Below, piece by piece: positions 1 through 9,184 of a stretch of DNA of 21,440 bases. Where the stretch lies: the NCBI GenBank assembly GCA_003427395.1, contig BFEA01000406.1, positions 1,376,631-1,398,070 on the forward strand, written 5' to 3'. The DNA comes from Chara braunii (Eukaryota > Streptophyta > Charophyceae > Charales > Characeae). Under the pieces are notes generated by a model, which was not told the origin of the DNA, did not search any database, and saw only the letters and a program-made list of their open reading frames with translations. Position 1 is the first letter of the stretch; every line of letters starts with the position of its first letter. Both the position numbers and the translations under genes were made by a program.

Positions 1-834
1 CTGACTAATTCCTTTGTTTCTCCTTCCTTTACTGGGCGCACATATGCAACAAAGACTTGGTCATACAAGTTATGTTTCTTAACATGGCGAGCGAATGCTG
101 GGGCACTCATACAACAGTGAGCTAGGCTGCTTTCCTTTCCAGATTCATGATAGAAGCGAATTTTCTTATTACCTCCTTGAGGACTTGGAAGCCAACATTC
201 ATGTTCCCTTAACTTTAGATCCGCATTTCTTCTTACCTCCTTGCAGACTTGGAAGCCAACATTCATGTTCCCTTAACTTTAGATCCGCATGTGCAGCCTC
301 ACCCCAATCCATTCCTAGCAACATATCAAACGGCAAGTTATCCTCCACCAAGAAGGTCAGAGAGTGAAGAACGCGTTCCACCTTCCCCTCTGCCTCTAGC
401 CGAAAGTATACCTGTGTCCCCTCGACGTATCGATCCATTATGGTTTCTGTACTATTAGCTAGCTTACTAACAATGGGCTCATCTAACTTCTTAACTTTAA
501 GCCCAAGACGTAGTTTCTGCAACCCTCTTTTACTAATATAATTGCGCGTAGACCCGCTGTCTATCATACCCCCTACTGTTATTCGATTTATCTCTAGATC
601 TGCAATTATTAGTTGTCCTTTCTTTTTACNCATTTCAGTCCAGGCTTGGCGATGAGCGGCCAACTCATCACCCACGCCAGCGAGGGATCCATCTAGAGAG
701 ATGCATACGTTTGCCACCTCTGGACAGTGCACTAGATGGGGACTTCCATCCTCTTCAGTTTCTGCCATTTGAGCCTTCGAATGGGAGGATTCTAATTTTT
801 CAACATTCGAAGTCCCGGTAGAGGCAACTGACAC
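1..834 (-). pseudogene. Retrotransposon protease and start of pol (broken, runs off the left edge)
   Basis: From 834 downward the frame encodes a spacer, then a retropepsin-like domain: an active-site DSGSTRNYIS segment, an internal hydrophobic stretch and, near its end, LLGMDW, the usual Ty3/gypsy form of the second conserved protease motif. The frame is then disturbed by a 64-bp duplication (163-290), and the open reading resumes on the minus strand from about 180 to 1 with FARHVKKHNLYDQVFVAY, the linker expected before reverse transcriptase. An N at 630 affects one residue. The first codon at 834 is GTG and the frame differs from that of gag, so this part would normally be made by frameshifting or processing of a polyprotein, not from its own start. 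Protease identity is well supported; activity is doubtful because of the duplication. Confidence 0.75.
163..290. repeat. 64-bp tandem duplication inside the protease region
   Basis: A 44-bp core is identical at 183-226 and 247-290, and the preceding 20 bp also match with a few differences, giving a period of 64. Since 64 is not a multiple of three, the second copy shifts the protease frame. Removing one copy would bring the protease reading (above 247) and the linker reading (below 180) back into register. Confidence 0.9.
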
Positions 835-836
835 CT

Positions 837-3038
837 CTACTGGCTGTTCCCTTTTGCCCCCCTATAGTCAGGGCAATAGGGGACAATGTGGTCGGGGTCC
901 CCACATTTGAGGCATTGGTCGGCTTTCTTTCTTTCAGCCCATACCTTTTCTGTTATTCCCAACTTTTTCCAAGGCTCCCCTTCGGGTAGGCCTGGATGTG
1001 GTGGGTATGGCTTATCCCACTTGTTGTACCATGAGCCTCTTCCTCTACCCCAGGCGGAGTAAGAACCACGGCCACCGTATGAGGGACCATTTCCCCTTCC
1101 TCCCACGTAGTGGCTTCCTTCACCACCACCCCTCTGGGTGTCGAATCCTCGTCCACCATGGCCGCGACCTCTTCCTCGGCCACGTCCTCTTCCTTGACGC
1201 CCTCCCCCGCGGGCTGCAACAGCCGTGTAACTCCCCTCCTGAGCTACCGGTCTGTTGGGTTCATCGAGACCATAGTCTACCTGATCCCAGGAGATGGTAT
1301 CGGCGCCTCCTTCTTCAAAGGTTAGAAGGAGACTGTCTTTCCCAGGTATAGACCCTGAGATAGTGCGGTTTTGCCATCTCTTACCCGCTTGCAGATCCTT
1401 CCAGTAATGGCAATAATTTGCTTCAGCGAGGAAGCCGGCATGATCTAATGGTGATCTTGTCGAACTTCTCATATGTCATCCCCTCTTCCTTGGTACGGGG
1501 ATAGAGTTGTGCTCTTAGAGGATCCGGGAGTGCTCGTGCAAAACTGTTTAAGATTTGGGTTGGTGTTAATCCATGATCAGGGCATTGCAAAAGTTCATCC
1601 ATAGTTGCCTTTAATGCAGACATACTCTTCCATTTCCTATCGGGGAGGCTTAGGATCAACATTTATGTGCGCCTTGCCAGGTTCTTGTCCTCAAATCTCT
1701 CTCTTATCGCTTTAAGGGAATCCTCAATACGGGTTTGTTGTGAATACTCTACCATAGAGCTGCATCCCGCCTCTTTTTGCAGCGAGATGGCGAAGCTCAT
1801 GGCGTCGCCTCCCATGCACGAGGTTGCCATCAATACCCTGTCCCAGTATGGAATTCGCTGTCCATACACATAAGTTTCAATTGCCGCCGCCCAGTGCAAC
1901 ACACTCTCTTCTTTCTGTACATTGTAAGTCCATGGCAGTTTAAGCTTAATCTTATTAGTCTGCCCGGGTTCCTGGGAAGGTTGGCCCTTTGAATCCTCAA
2001 TCTTCTTCTTTCCTTTCTTGTCATCATCGTCGTCGCCATCTCCATCTCCTCCGTCGCCTCCAGCTCCCTTTACAATCTTTTCTACGACCTCCGGGGTGAA
2101 GACTTTATTAATATGTTCGTCCAAAGCCTGGATGTAAGTTTGCACATGTTGGTCAACGTCCTTTGCTGACTTTTCTACGAAGTTATTCCAGACATTCTCA
2201 AATTCAACCCGATGTGTTTTTACACGTTGCAAGGTCTGCCGCATTAAGTCCATGTCTTGCCTCGTGTTGAGGACGGCCTCCCTGAGGAGTGCAAGTTGTG
2301 CTTCAGTTGCAGAGGGGTTTTCCTTTTGCGCTTCTAGAGCTTTCTGCAATTTATCCCCTTCTGCCTGCAATCTCTTCTTTTCTTCCACCTCTTGCCGTCT
2401 AGCGGCCAACAGCCTGCGATTTAGCTCAGCCCGTTTCTTCTCCAACATCAGGTTTCGTTCAACGGTGTCTTTAATAGTGGCCAACTTGGCGATGAACGTA
2501 TCCCGTTCTTCATCAAATTCTTTTAACGGCTCGCTGGAGTAGTAGTATTGGCTACCCCAGTCCAACGGTTCAACGGGAAGGCGGGTCGTGGTACTGCTTT
2601 CCGATATGTCTTGGCGACGACGTCTTTCCAACACTTCTCCTTCTTCTTGTTCTTCTTGATCTTCTTCTTCTATACTTTTCAATTCTTCCTCCAACTCTCT
2701 CTCCATCTTTTCCTTCATCTTTTTCCTTGCCTCTTCTTCTTTCTGTTTCTTCTTTGCTTCTCTCTCCTTTTTCTTCTCTGCCAACTTACGATCTATCTCT
2801 GCCTGTTCCGCAGGTGTAGGACCAGGCTTCACTGTTCCAGACCGCATCAGCATGCGGGACGTGCACACACGCCCGAACCCCANTGTTCCGCAGGTGTAGG
2901 ACCAGGCTTCACTGTTCCAGACCGCATCAGCATGCGGGACGTGCACACACGCCCGAACCCCAGTGGGAACATAAGCCGGAACAGCGGCCCCGACAAGACA
3001 GAAAGGGCCAACAGGCCCTGGATGGGATAGTCATCCAT
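837..3038 (-). pseudogene. Retrotransposon gag (capsid and nucleocapsid), broken
   Basis: The likely start is the ATG at 3038 (MDDYPIQG). Next come a highly charged Lys/Glu coiled-coil stretch, an acidic Asp/Gly linker (about 2000-2060), a capsid region (about 1970-1440; WTYNVQKEESVLHWAAAIET is the clearest part), then an RGG-rich basic tract (about 1240-1060) and a zinc knuckle CLKCGDPDHIVPYC (C-X2-C-X4-H-X4-C, near 875-915). The knuckle and RG tract mark a nucleocapsid that binds RNA. Breaks: a TAA stop at 1663-1665 inside the capsid region, a frame change near 1430-1450, a TAG at 837-839 before the protease frame, and a 79-bp duplication with an N (2804-2962) that falsifies the N-terminal reading. 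The TAG plus frame change at the gag-protease border may be natural; the others look like decay or assembly error. Confidence 0.8.
2804..2962. repeat. 79-bp perfect duplication separated by one N
   Basis: Positions 2804-2882 and 2884-2962 are identical, with only the N at 2883 between them. This is what results when two contigs with an unrecognised terminal overlap are butted together. With a single copy the gag frame runs smoothly from the ATG at 3038 into the charged N-terminal region. Confidence 0.9.
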
Positions 3039-3995
3039 GATGACTGCCGGCACAGGAGATCCTCCGCCGGGTCACCAAGGTACTATCCCACGTACAGACT
3101 TGGTCTTGACTTGCAGTAATGGAGTACTTATACCTTTCCTTTTCCCTTTTTTTTTTTTTAACGGTAGAGGTGCTGCGTACAATCAACAATAGATCAAGCT
3201 ACAATGAACTTGAATATGTCTATTTTTTAATTTTTTTTTTGATGTGCTGTCTGGCCTCCTGGATCGAACGTTTGGTAATGTGTTCCTGTTGTCTTACTTT
3301 CTCTTTTTTTTTTTGTATTAACTTGGCTGGTTGCTTGGTGCAGATATGGAGTACAGCGCAGATTCAGATGGTTCACTTATCCAACCAGGCAGAGATACTT
3401 CGTATATCCTGTTCTTTCTTTCGGGCTTAACAGGCCCGGGAGATACTCAATATCATCCTTATACTGCCTGGTACATGCTATCTGATGTGGCACATTGCCA
3501 CTCCCNACATNGATCCTTGGTTCTTGATGACAATACCCAGCCTGCCTATTAAGAGGGATAGGAGAGAGACCTACTCCTATTCGCAGAATGCTGGACCACC
3601 TACTTTAGTGAGACCAGTCCCTGACACATCACCCTTGGGTCATCAGACTCTGACGGCTCAGACCTGACAGCTATGACACCCCAGATCCAGACTTCGACTC
3701 CTGACCAGATCAGCAGCAGTCGCCTTCAGAGGGTCAGAGAGAGAGAAGGTAGGGGACACACACATGCATGCAGGTTCAGGGAAAAGGAGGTGCTTCTCTC
3801 TTCTTGAAGATACTGCCGATGATGCTCCACACGCTCCGCACGCTCCAGGTAAGTAACTTCGTCACTTCTTCTTCGACCTGCTTCCCCACTATCCAACACC
3901 TCTTGTCTTCTCCTCCTCCCTCTTCCCTATTCCTCCATCACCACTTCTTCTCGCCGGCCTTGATCAGACCAGCGCTATGAGTGTAGCGAGCATCT
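3039..3995 (-). other. Retrotransposon leader between primer site and gag; no gene seen
   Basis: This stretch lies between the primer-binding site and the gag start. It contains several T-runs on the plus strand (3149-3162, 3222-3240, 3302-3314), N bases at 3506 and 3511, and no coding region I can support. A 5' leader of nearly 1 kb is long but not exceptional for plant gypsy elements. Confidence 0.55.
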
Positions 3996-4007
3996 GCTCC
4001 GATACCA
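3996..4007 (-). other. Primer-binding site, tRNA-iMet type
   Basis: On the minus strand the sequence is TGGTATCGGAGC. The standard plant initiator-Met primer site is TGGTATCAGAGC, so 11 of 12 bases agree. It starts four bases after a CA dinucleotide (4012) that fits the 3' end of an LTR. This fixes the element's orientation and the inner LTR edge. Confidence 0.75.
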
Positions 4008-4011
4008 AAAT

Positions 4012-5090
4012 TGCATGGGTCCTGAGGACCATCTCACGCAAGTGTGTACATGACATGCATCATACTCGCACACAATGATAAGTAGTCTCACACAATAGAC
4101 AAAGGTAGATGAGAAGAGAACCGAGTTTCCAGGCTTATATTATCAAAAATATGATTACAAAGTGTTTCCAAGTTCCCCTGAGTCCAGCGCTCATCAGCGC
4201 AACACGAATCTCTCGTCAACTCATCATTATGACTTCCAGTGCATCAGNNCTACATCTGCAGACTANCTCTACGTCATTAATGTGGTCACCACTCATCAGC
4301 GCCACTTCTGCAGTTCACATGCAACTCAGGTAAGTATCATCCATAGCCCAATCTTGAATGAACACTTTCTGCCTCGGCTCCTTCTCCCTATGATGCATAC
4401 ACACTCTTCTCTCATGAGGATCTACTCTGAATACTACTCATAGTTGACTAACACCAACTCTCTAATACTAATGCTAACTGCTGGGCAGCTATGGCTGCAT
4501 TACTTCCAGCATCCAGGCTTCTTCCCTCACTCAGCGCATCTTCATCCTCCAGCGCTGCTCCTCCTGACTCAACGCACAAGTGCACCAGCACTTCCACTCA
4601 ATGATAGCCAGTGGAGATCTGGCTAGGAATGAGGCTGGCAGCTTTCTTTATAGTGCTGGCCACTCCTCGCTGGGTCTGCATTGGCTCAATTCAGCCTGTC
4701 CTTTGTCCCAGACCCTGCATTGCATGTGTCCCAGTATAGTCCCAATGAGGTTCGACTGCTGCTGGGGCCTCTCGGCCTAGATTTGGACTTCAAAGTCTGG
4801 ATCTGGACTGACCCCTTGACTTAAACCAGAACTGGAACTGTGCCTTTTGACTTTACTTTCGGACAGGCACAACTCTAAACGAACAGACACATTTACTGCC
4901 TGAACAGACACTTTCCTTTGCACGAACAGGTACACTGCCTGCACGTACAGACACTCTTACCCGACCAGACATGACATACACATCTCCTGGTGAACAGGTA
5001 AGTCTTTTGACAATGCCCTTTGCTTTAGACTTAGATGTGCCTGTTGATAGAGAACTTGACCTTTGACCTGCTTTCACGTTTCTGAGCCCT
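4012..5090 (-). repeat. 5' LTR of the minus-strand retrotransposon (outer edge approximate)
   Basis: The inner edge is set by the primer-binding site at 3996-4007. Inside lie a CCAAT box and TATA box (4680-4684, 4646-4652), and upstream of these a U3 region (about 4850-5000) with repeated GTGTCTGTTCG-like motifs on the minus strand. Sequence downstream of the TATA box, including GGAAGTGCTGGTGCACTTGT, recurs in the plus-strand block at 5345-6300. N bases lie at 4248, 4249 and 4266. I could not find the matching 3' LTR, so the outer boundary near 5090 is a guess. Confidence 0.6.
4646..4684 (-). promoter_or_regulatory. LTR promoter: TATA box with upstream CCAAT
   Basis: The minus strand reads TATAAAG at 4652-4646 with CCAAT at 4684-4680, about 30 bp upstream. 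Spacing and orientation match a pol II core promoter at the U3/R border, placing the transcript start near 4620. Inference from motifs only. Confidence 0.55.
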
Positions 5091-5311
5091 GGCGAGATAC
5101 CCTTTCACAATGCTTTACTTTTACAAGGCCGGAGGCCTACATCGGGTAAAGGTCCTTTTAGTGTGTACAAAGTACTGGTAGGGGTGTGTACCATTTAGCC
5201 TTTAGGCCCTTTACTTATCCGTTATTTTAACTTATTTAACAGATCCCGAGTTGGAATACTGACAGAGTCAGATGGATACAATGCTGATGATAGGGGGTAA
5301 CCCGTTTATTA

Positions 5312-5331
5312 AAAAAAAAAAAAAAAAAAAA
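5312..5331 (+). repeat. Poly-A run
   Basis: An uninterrupted A-run of about 21 bases lies between the two head-to-head LTR-like blocks. It may be the tail of an unrelated retroposon or a simple repeat. Confidence 0.8.
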
Positions 5332-5344
5332 TCAATCTGACAAA

Positions 5345-6300
5345 TACAGGCACCCAGCAAACAGTCACGTCTAAGGGACCGGAGTCACATCTCACGAGTG
5401 AAAAGGCAGATTCACCAAGCAAGAGTCATGTCTCAAAGGCAGGAGTCACGTTTCCTAATGAAAAGTCATATAGAAGAGACACATCCCACGAGTAAAAGGT
5501 AGTATCACAGGCAAAAGTCGTGACCCACAGGCAAGAGTCACTGTCCACAGTCAAAAGTCATGTTCACAAGTGAAAAGTCAGGACTCAAGGGCCCAAGCAG
5601 CAGCAGTCCAACGGAAATTCGGGAAGGTTCCAGGCCTTGACATTCAGTAGCAGACAGGCCCCAAGAAACAGAGGCTGGCACGAGTTGAAGTCCAAACCAA
5701 GACCACAAAAGGACTGGCCAGCCTCACATTCAGTCACAGATTGCTCATTCGCAAGAAGTGTGGAAGTGCTGGTGCACTTGTGCGCTGAAGTGAGGAGCAG
5801 AGCGCTGAGGCCAGAGTGCTGCACTAAGTGACGAAGAGAGAGGAAGATAGCGCTGGGAGGGAGAAGGCAGCCATAGCTGCACCAGTGCAGAAGTGCTAGT
5901 ACTAGCAGTTAGTAGTAGACTTCAGAGGGATTAGTAGAGTTGTCAGTGGGTGTATTCAGAGTAGATCTTTGAGTAGAAGTTAGTGTGAGTGTGCATGCAT
6001 GTAGGGAGAAAAGATTCAGCGAGGTCACAAGCTACGGAGAAGACCAGCAAGGAGGGGTGATACAACAGAGAGAGAAGAGCAGGGAGGAAGAAGATACTTA
6101 GCTGGGTGATCATGTTGGATGTTTGGTTACCTATGTTATGCGCTGTTGTGCGCTGGTGACTCGAAACTCTTATTGCTCTTGTTTAACTTGTTGGAATTCA
6201 TAAGCTGCGTTAATCGGTCTTAATCTCTCTGGTTTTTTCAGTGTGACTCTCGTGTGATCTCATACATGCATGTGGAGATTATGTGCGCTAATTGGTGTCG
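5345..6300 (+). repeat. LTR-like block, plus strand, related to the LTR at 4012-5090
   Basis: From about 5760 the plus strand matches the minus-strand LTR in order: GTGGAAGTGCTGGTGCACTT (5760), repeated GCGCTG words, GCAGCCATAGCTGC (about 5866), GTATTCAGAGTAGATC (about 5952) and GATACTTA near 6095. At its 3' end TTGGTGTCGAAC (about 6292) lies where the primer site is expected and looks like a decayed TGGTATCGGAGC. Upstream it contains a degenerate array (5365-5590) in the U3 position. I infer an old 5' LTR or LTR fragment in head-to-head orientation to the first LTR. No coding part follows it on the right. Both edges are approximate. Confidence 0.5.
5365..5590 (+). repeat. Degenerate about 20-bp minisatellite
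   Basis: Roughly ten units resembling GGCAAGAGTCATGTCTCACA follow each other, with the words AAAAGTCA, GAGTCAC and CACAGGCA recurring every 18-24 bp. The most regular part is 5510-5585. Its place in the U3 part of an LTR-like block suggests a transcriptional-enhancer type array, but that is inference. Confidence 0.7.
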
Positions 6301-6810
6301 AACTAAGAGGTTCATTGTAGTATTGGTGGTCAAACCCAAAAGAAAAGAAAAGAGAAGGGAAAAATTTCCCGCCAATTATGATAACACACTAACGTCCACA
6401 TGCATGCATGCAAGCATGTCGACGTTTTCTACATTATCATCTGGATCTGAAAACTAAATTATGAATGGTGTACAATACACATGCTTGTCGTGTAAGACTT
6501 TCTGCGTTTCTTTCTTCCTTTTTTCCCCTTCGTTTTTATTCCTTTTTTTCTTTTTTTCCCTTTTTCTTCCTTTTTTCTTCTTTTTTTTCTTTTTTGTTCA
6601 GGCGATGGCCTTGAGATATCATCATTGAACTGACCGGGGCCAGGTGATTCAGAATTATTTACTCTGTTCATTTGATTGCATCTGGATTCGAAATTGGGTC
6701 TGTATTTCAACAGTTCATTTGGGTGTACAAACTGCGCTCCTATGTTGCATACCCTATTTGTTTCTTCTTTTTTTTTCCCCGACGCTTCTCTAAAATTATG
6801 CAACCTATTT
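6301..6810. other. Intergenic or intronic sequence, nothing recognised
   Basis: Contains a T-rich stretch (about 6505-6597) of repeated TTTTTTC words and a GCATGC repeat at 6402-6417. No coding signal, RNA gene or splice-linked exon was seen. Confidence 0.6.
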
Positions 6811-6824
6811 AAATAGGGTGCATA

Positions 6825-7115
6825 CCTAGGCTACCAGCCGGGCCTCGCGGGTCACCCTATTTTCCCGGGCGGTCCGGCTGTGCAAGGACCCGGAAAGGTC
6901 CTAGCAAAAAAAAAAAAAAAATCAAAAAAAAAAAAAACATCCCCAAAAAAACTACGTTATGCAGAAAAATAAACTGAACAACTTTTGCCTCAGGGTCACA
7001 TCGAAATTCTTTACCAAAGTTAAAATAAAAATTAAATTAAAAATCTTTTTTTTTTTTTTTTTTTTTTTTTTGGCCCGGCCGGGCAAGTGGTCCTGAGCCA
7101 CTCTGGTAGCCTAGG
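6825..7115. mobile_element. 291-bp non-autonomous inverted-repeat element (MITE-like)
   Basis: The ends are perfect 13-bp inverted repeats: CCTAGGCTACCAG at 6825-6837 and CTGGTAGCCTAGG at 7103-7115. Just outside, TGCATA is directly repeated (6819-6824 and 7116-7121) and fits a 6-bp target duplication. GC-rich arms (CCGGGCC, GGCCCGGCCGGG) flank an A/T-rich core with long A and T runs. There is no coding capacity, so any movement would need an enzyme supplied elsewhere. The superfamily is not determined. Confidence 0.65.
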
Positions 7116-7129
7116 TGCATACCCTATTT

Positions 7130-7700
7130 GTTTCCAGGGTAGCCAAGTACAGATACCAAACCGCCTAGGCATTATAGGGCAATGCGACCATCCATGCACA
7201 ACAAATTTTCACACCAAACTCGCACCAGCTGCAGCATACGCACGTGGCACACGTGAGATGTCAACTTGAAGATAGTCTTTGCCAATCACTCAATTACACA
7301 AAATTGCCTTGCTAGCCATCATTCGTAACGTAGTAGTACATGATACGTGCATAGTAGGACAATAATTCCTCATAGTGCGCAAGTGCTCTCTCCACATAGC
7401 GCCACATTGTACCAAATGATAGCCACTATACGTACATACCCGTACAATCTTTTGTAACTCCATCAGCACAGCTCCAACCTACCTTCCAACTCCGGACCCT
7501 GGACCACCAACAACCGGTGGTCAACCCTGATGACCAATCATAGCTACCATTCAAGCCTCCCGATCAACATCCAGACCGGGCTCCGGATTTTTTTTATTAA
7601 AAAAAAAAAAAAAAAGAGGTTTGGATGATGGCAATGATATGTACATAGTAGAGCACACACTCCAGCGAGTCCGCTTCCCTGGGGGGGGGGCTAGAGCAGA
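7130..7700. other. Non-coding stretch, nothing recognised
   Basis: Lies downstream of the third coiled-coil exon on the minus strand and is presumably intron if that gene continues. It includes a short A-run (about 7598-7615) and a G-run (7680-7690). I found no next exon that continues the coiled coil in phase. Confidence 0.5.
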
Positions 7701-7705
7701 CTCAC

Positions 7706-7875
7706 CCCTCATTTGCTTTCTTGTGCTCCTCTCTCTCTTTCGCTGCATTCCGAGCTGCCTCCGCGGCCATGGCTTTGCTCCGGTCAAGTTCGTCTTGCAG
7801 AGATGCCGACGTTGACAAGGCCTGTGCACACTTCTCGCCTGCGCTAACCACTTTGGCTTCCGCATCTTCCTTCTC
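7706..7875 (-). CDS. Coiled-coil (GRIP-golgin candidate) gene, exon 3
   Basis: The exon follows an acceptor ending TTACAG and ends at a consensus donor (GTGAGT from 7705). It is 170 nt: 56 codons plus two bases. It begins EKEDAEAKVVSAGEKCAQAL and continues as Ala/Glu/Lys-rich coiled coil to HKKANE. It is phase 0 at its start, matching the end of exon 2, so the joined reading is RIQEVTK then EKEDAEAK. As I remember it, plant GRIP-domain golgins have a very similar RAKQRIQEVQKEKDD-type segment, which is the main ground for the family guess. The exon ends in phase 2, so at least one more exon is needed further left. No GRIP domain is visible, so the name stays provisional. Confidence 0.65.
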
Positions 7876-8164
7876 CTGTAATTGATGGATAACGACGTTT
7901 GCCAAATCGTCAGAGCTTCTGGTGAACAGAATGGGGAATTGACCCACTAGGCAAAGTGTTGCAACAAGGTCACCGCTCCTCCTCCTCCTCCTGCTCCCCT
8001 CCTTGTTGCAGTTTTGAAAACTTTGCAGTTTAGGTTCTTCCAACCCACTGTTTAGGGATGGCATCAAGAGGAACAACTGCAACAAGGGGTGGCCGAGGAG
8101 GGAGCGGGGGAGGAGAGGTAAAAAGGCAGTAGCAGCACCCAGAGACAAAGAGGAAGGATGCAGC

Positions 8165-8530
8165 ACCAGAAGAAGAAGAAGAAGAAGAAGAAGAAGAAGA
8201 AGAAGAAGAAGAAAGAAGAAGAAGAAGAAGAAGAAGAAGAAGAAGGAAGAAGGGGAGGAGGAGGTGGAGGAAGAGGGGGAGGAGGAGGAGGAGGAGGAGG
8301 AGGAGGAGGAGGAGGAGGAGGAGGAATGGTTAAGCGGGAGACGAGGAAAAAGAAGGAAGGAGGCAGAACAGGGACAACAAGGAAGAAGAGGAAGAACAGA
8401 AAGAAGGGGAAGAAGACGGCGCAGAAGATGAAGAAGAAGAGGAAGGAGGAGGAGGAAGAAGAGGGAAGAAGAAGAAGAAGAAGGAACGAAAAAAAGGAAG
8501 AAGATAACGGAAGGAGGAGGAGGAGGAGGA
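8165..8530 (+). repeat. (GAA)n/(GGA)n polypurine tract
   Basis: Pure GAA and GGA triplets run from about 8168 to 8325, followed by imperfect purine repeats to 8530. It lies in the intron between exons 3 and 2 of the minus-strand gene, so the transcript would be pyrimidine-rich here. Apparent long reading frames across it on both strands are low-complexity artefacts. Confidence 0.95.
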
Positions 8531-8575
8531 CGCCAAAGTGATGTTATATGTGGCAAAGCATGAAGTAAGGATCAC

Positions 8576-8691
8576 CTTAGTCACTTCTTGAATACGTTGC
8601 TTTGCCCTCGCATGAAGTCGCTGGAGCTTTGCCTCCAATTCATTGTACTTGTCATCTCGCATCTTGATTTCCGTCGCCATTTTCTTCTGAG
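8576..8691 (-). CDS. Coiled-coil (GRIP-golgin candidate) gene, exon 2
   Basis: I set the exon between an acceptor ending TTCTCTAG (last base 8692) and the donor at 8575 (AAG then GTGATC). It has 116 nt: two bases completing a codon from exon 1, then 38 codons from QKKMATEIKMRDDKYNELEA to RAKQRIQEVTK. With the TAG acceptor the phase fits exon 1 exactly and the joint codon becomes Ala (TELAEAQKK). The alternative CAG acceptor five bases later would break the phase. The segment is amphipathic and highly charged, and resembles the conserved part of plant golgins. Its intron to exon 3 contains a polypurine tract of more than 350 bp. Confidence 0.65.
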
Positions 8692-9184
8692 CTAGAGAAT
8701 ACCACAGGTTCAGGAAACAGTCCCCAAGGGACACCAAAATCAAGGGTTGGCAATCACAAAAAAGAATTTTAGAAAACCTTGCAACATTTTTGTTTTGCTC
8801 TTTTCGTTCGTTTCAGCATTGCCGCTCCGTTAACAGGACTTCATGCATCCGCCCATCAATTCACTATAAGTTCAAAAGACAAAAGTATCCTTTAATAGGA
8901 CTTCATGTACGAGACACATCCTAACAGTCGATCAATAGTCCATCGACGGGGGGACCACCATCATACACGACCATCGATTCACTCTATATCACAAGAGGTG
9001 TCAGATATCAATTACGAGCCTCCAGCCTTTGGAAGCAAATAATTTTGAAATAAATCCACAACAGTATTTTCTTGTTTTTTCTTCGTAATATATGTAGGAA
9101 CGAAAAAATAAAAACGACAACTCGCAGGGAGGCTCCAGCCTTAGCACTTTCCACAGAGTCCATGGCTACAGAAAGGATTTCACG
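8692..9184. other. Intron sequence, nothing recognised
   Basis: Part of the first intron of the coiled-coil gene. A weak duplication is visible: AGGACTTCATG occurs at about 8836 and 8898, and similar CATCAATTCACTATA / CATCGATTCACTCTA words at about 8854 and 8972. No coding sequence or RNA gene seen. Confidence 0.6.

Larger units (their letters stand above)
1..5090 (-). mobile_element. Degraded Ty3/gypsy-type LTR retrotransposon, truncated by the window edge
   Basis: Read on the minus strand, the order is 5' LTR (from about 5090 down to 4012), a primer-binding site (4007-3996), a leader of about 950 bp, gag, then protease and the start of pol running off position 1. This order, the CCHC knuckle, a DSG retropepsin and the LLGMDW motif fit a Ty3/gypsy-type element; reverse transcriptase is not in view, so the superfamily call rests on protease and gag. 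The coding part carries a stop codon, two frame changes, two short duplications and several N bases, so this copy is not intact as assembled. The outer LTR edge is an estimate. The element lies downstream of the last visible exon of the minus-strand coiled-coil gene (7706-14172) and could be inside one of its introns. Confidence 0.8.

Noticed and set aside
5365-5590. Possible CRISPR-like array
   Set aside because: Units are degenerate and contiguous, without constant repeats and unique spacers; the context is eukaryotic.
6459-6803. Minus-strand 114-codon Lys-rich frame
   Set aside because: Its second half is coded by T-rich simple sequence; no homology or splice signals.
8158-8541. Plus-strand Lys/Glu/Gly reading frame and its minus-strand Ser/Leu counterpart
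   Set aside because: Produced entirely by GAA/GGA triplets within an intron.
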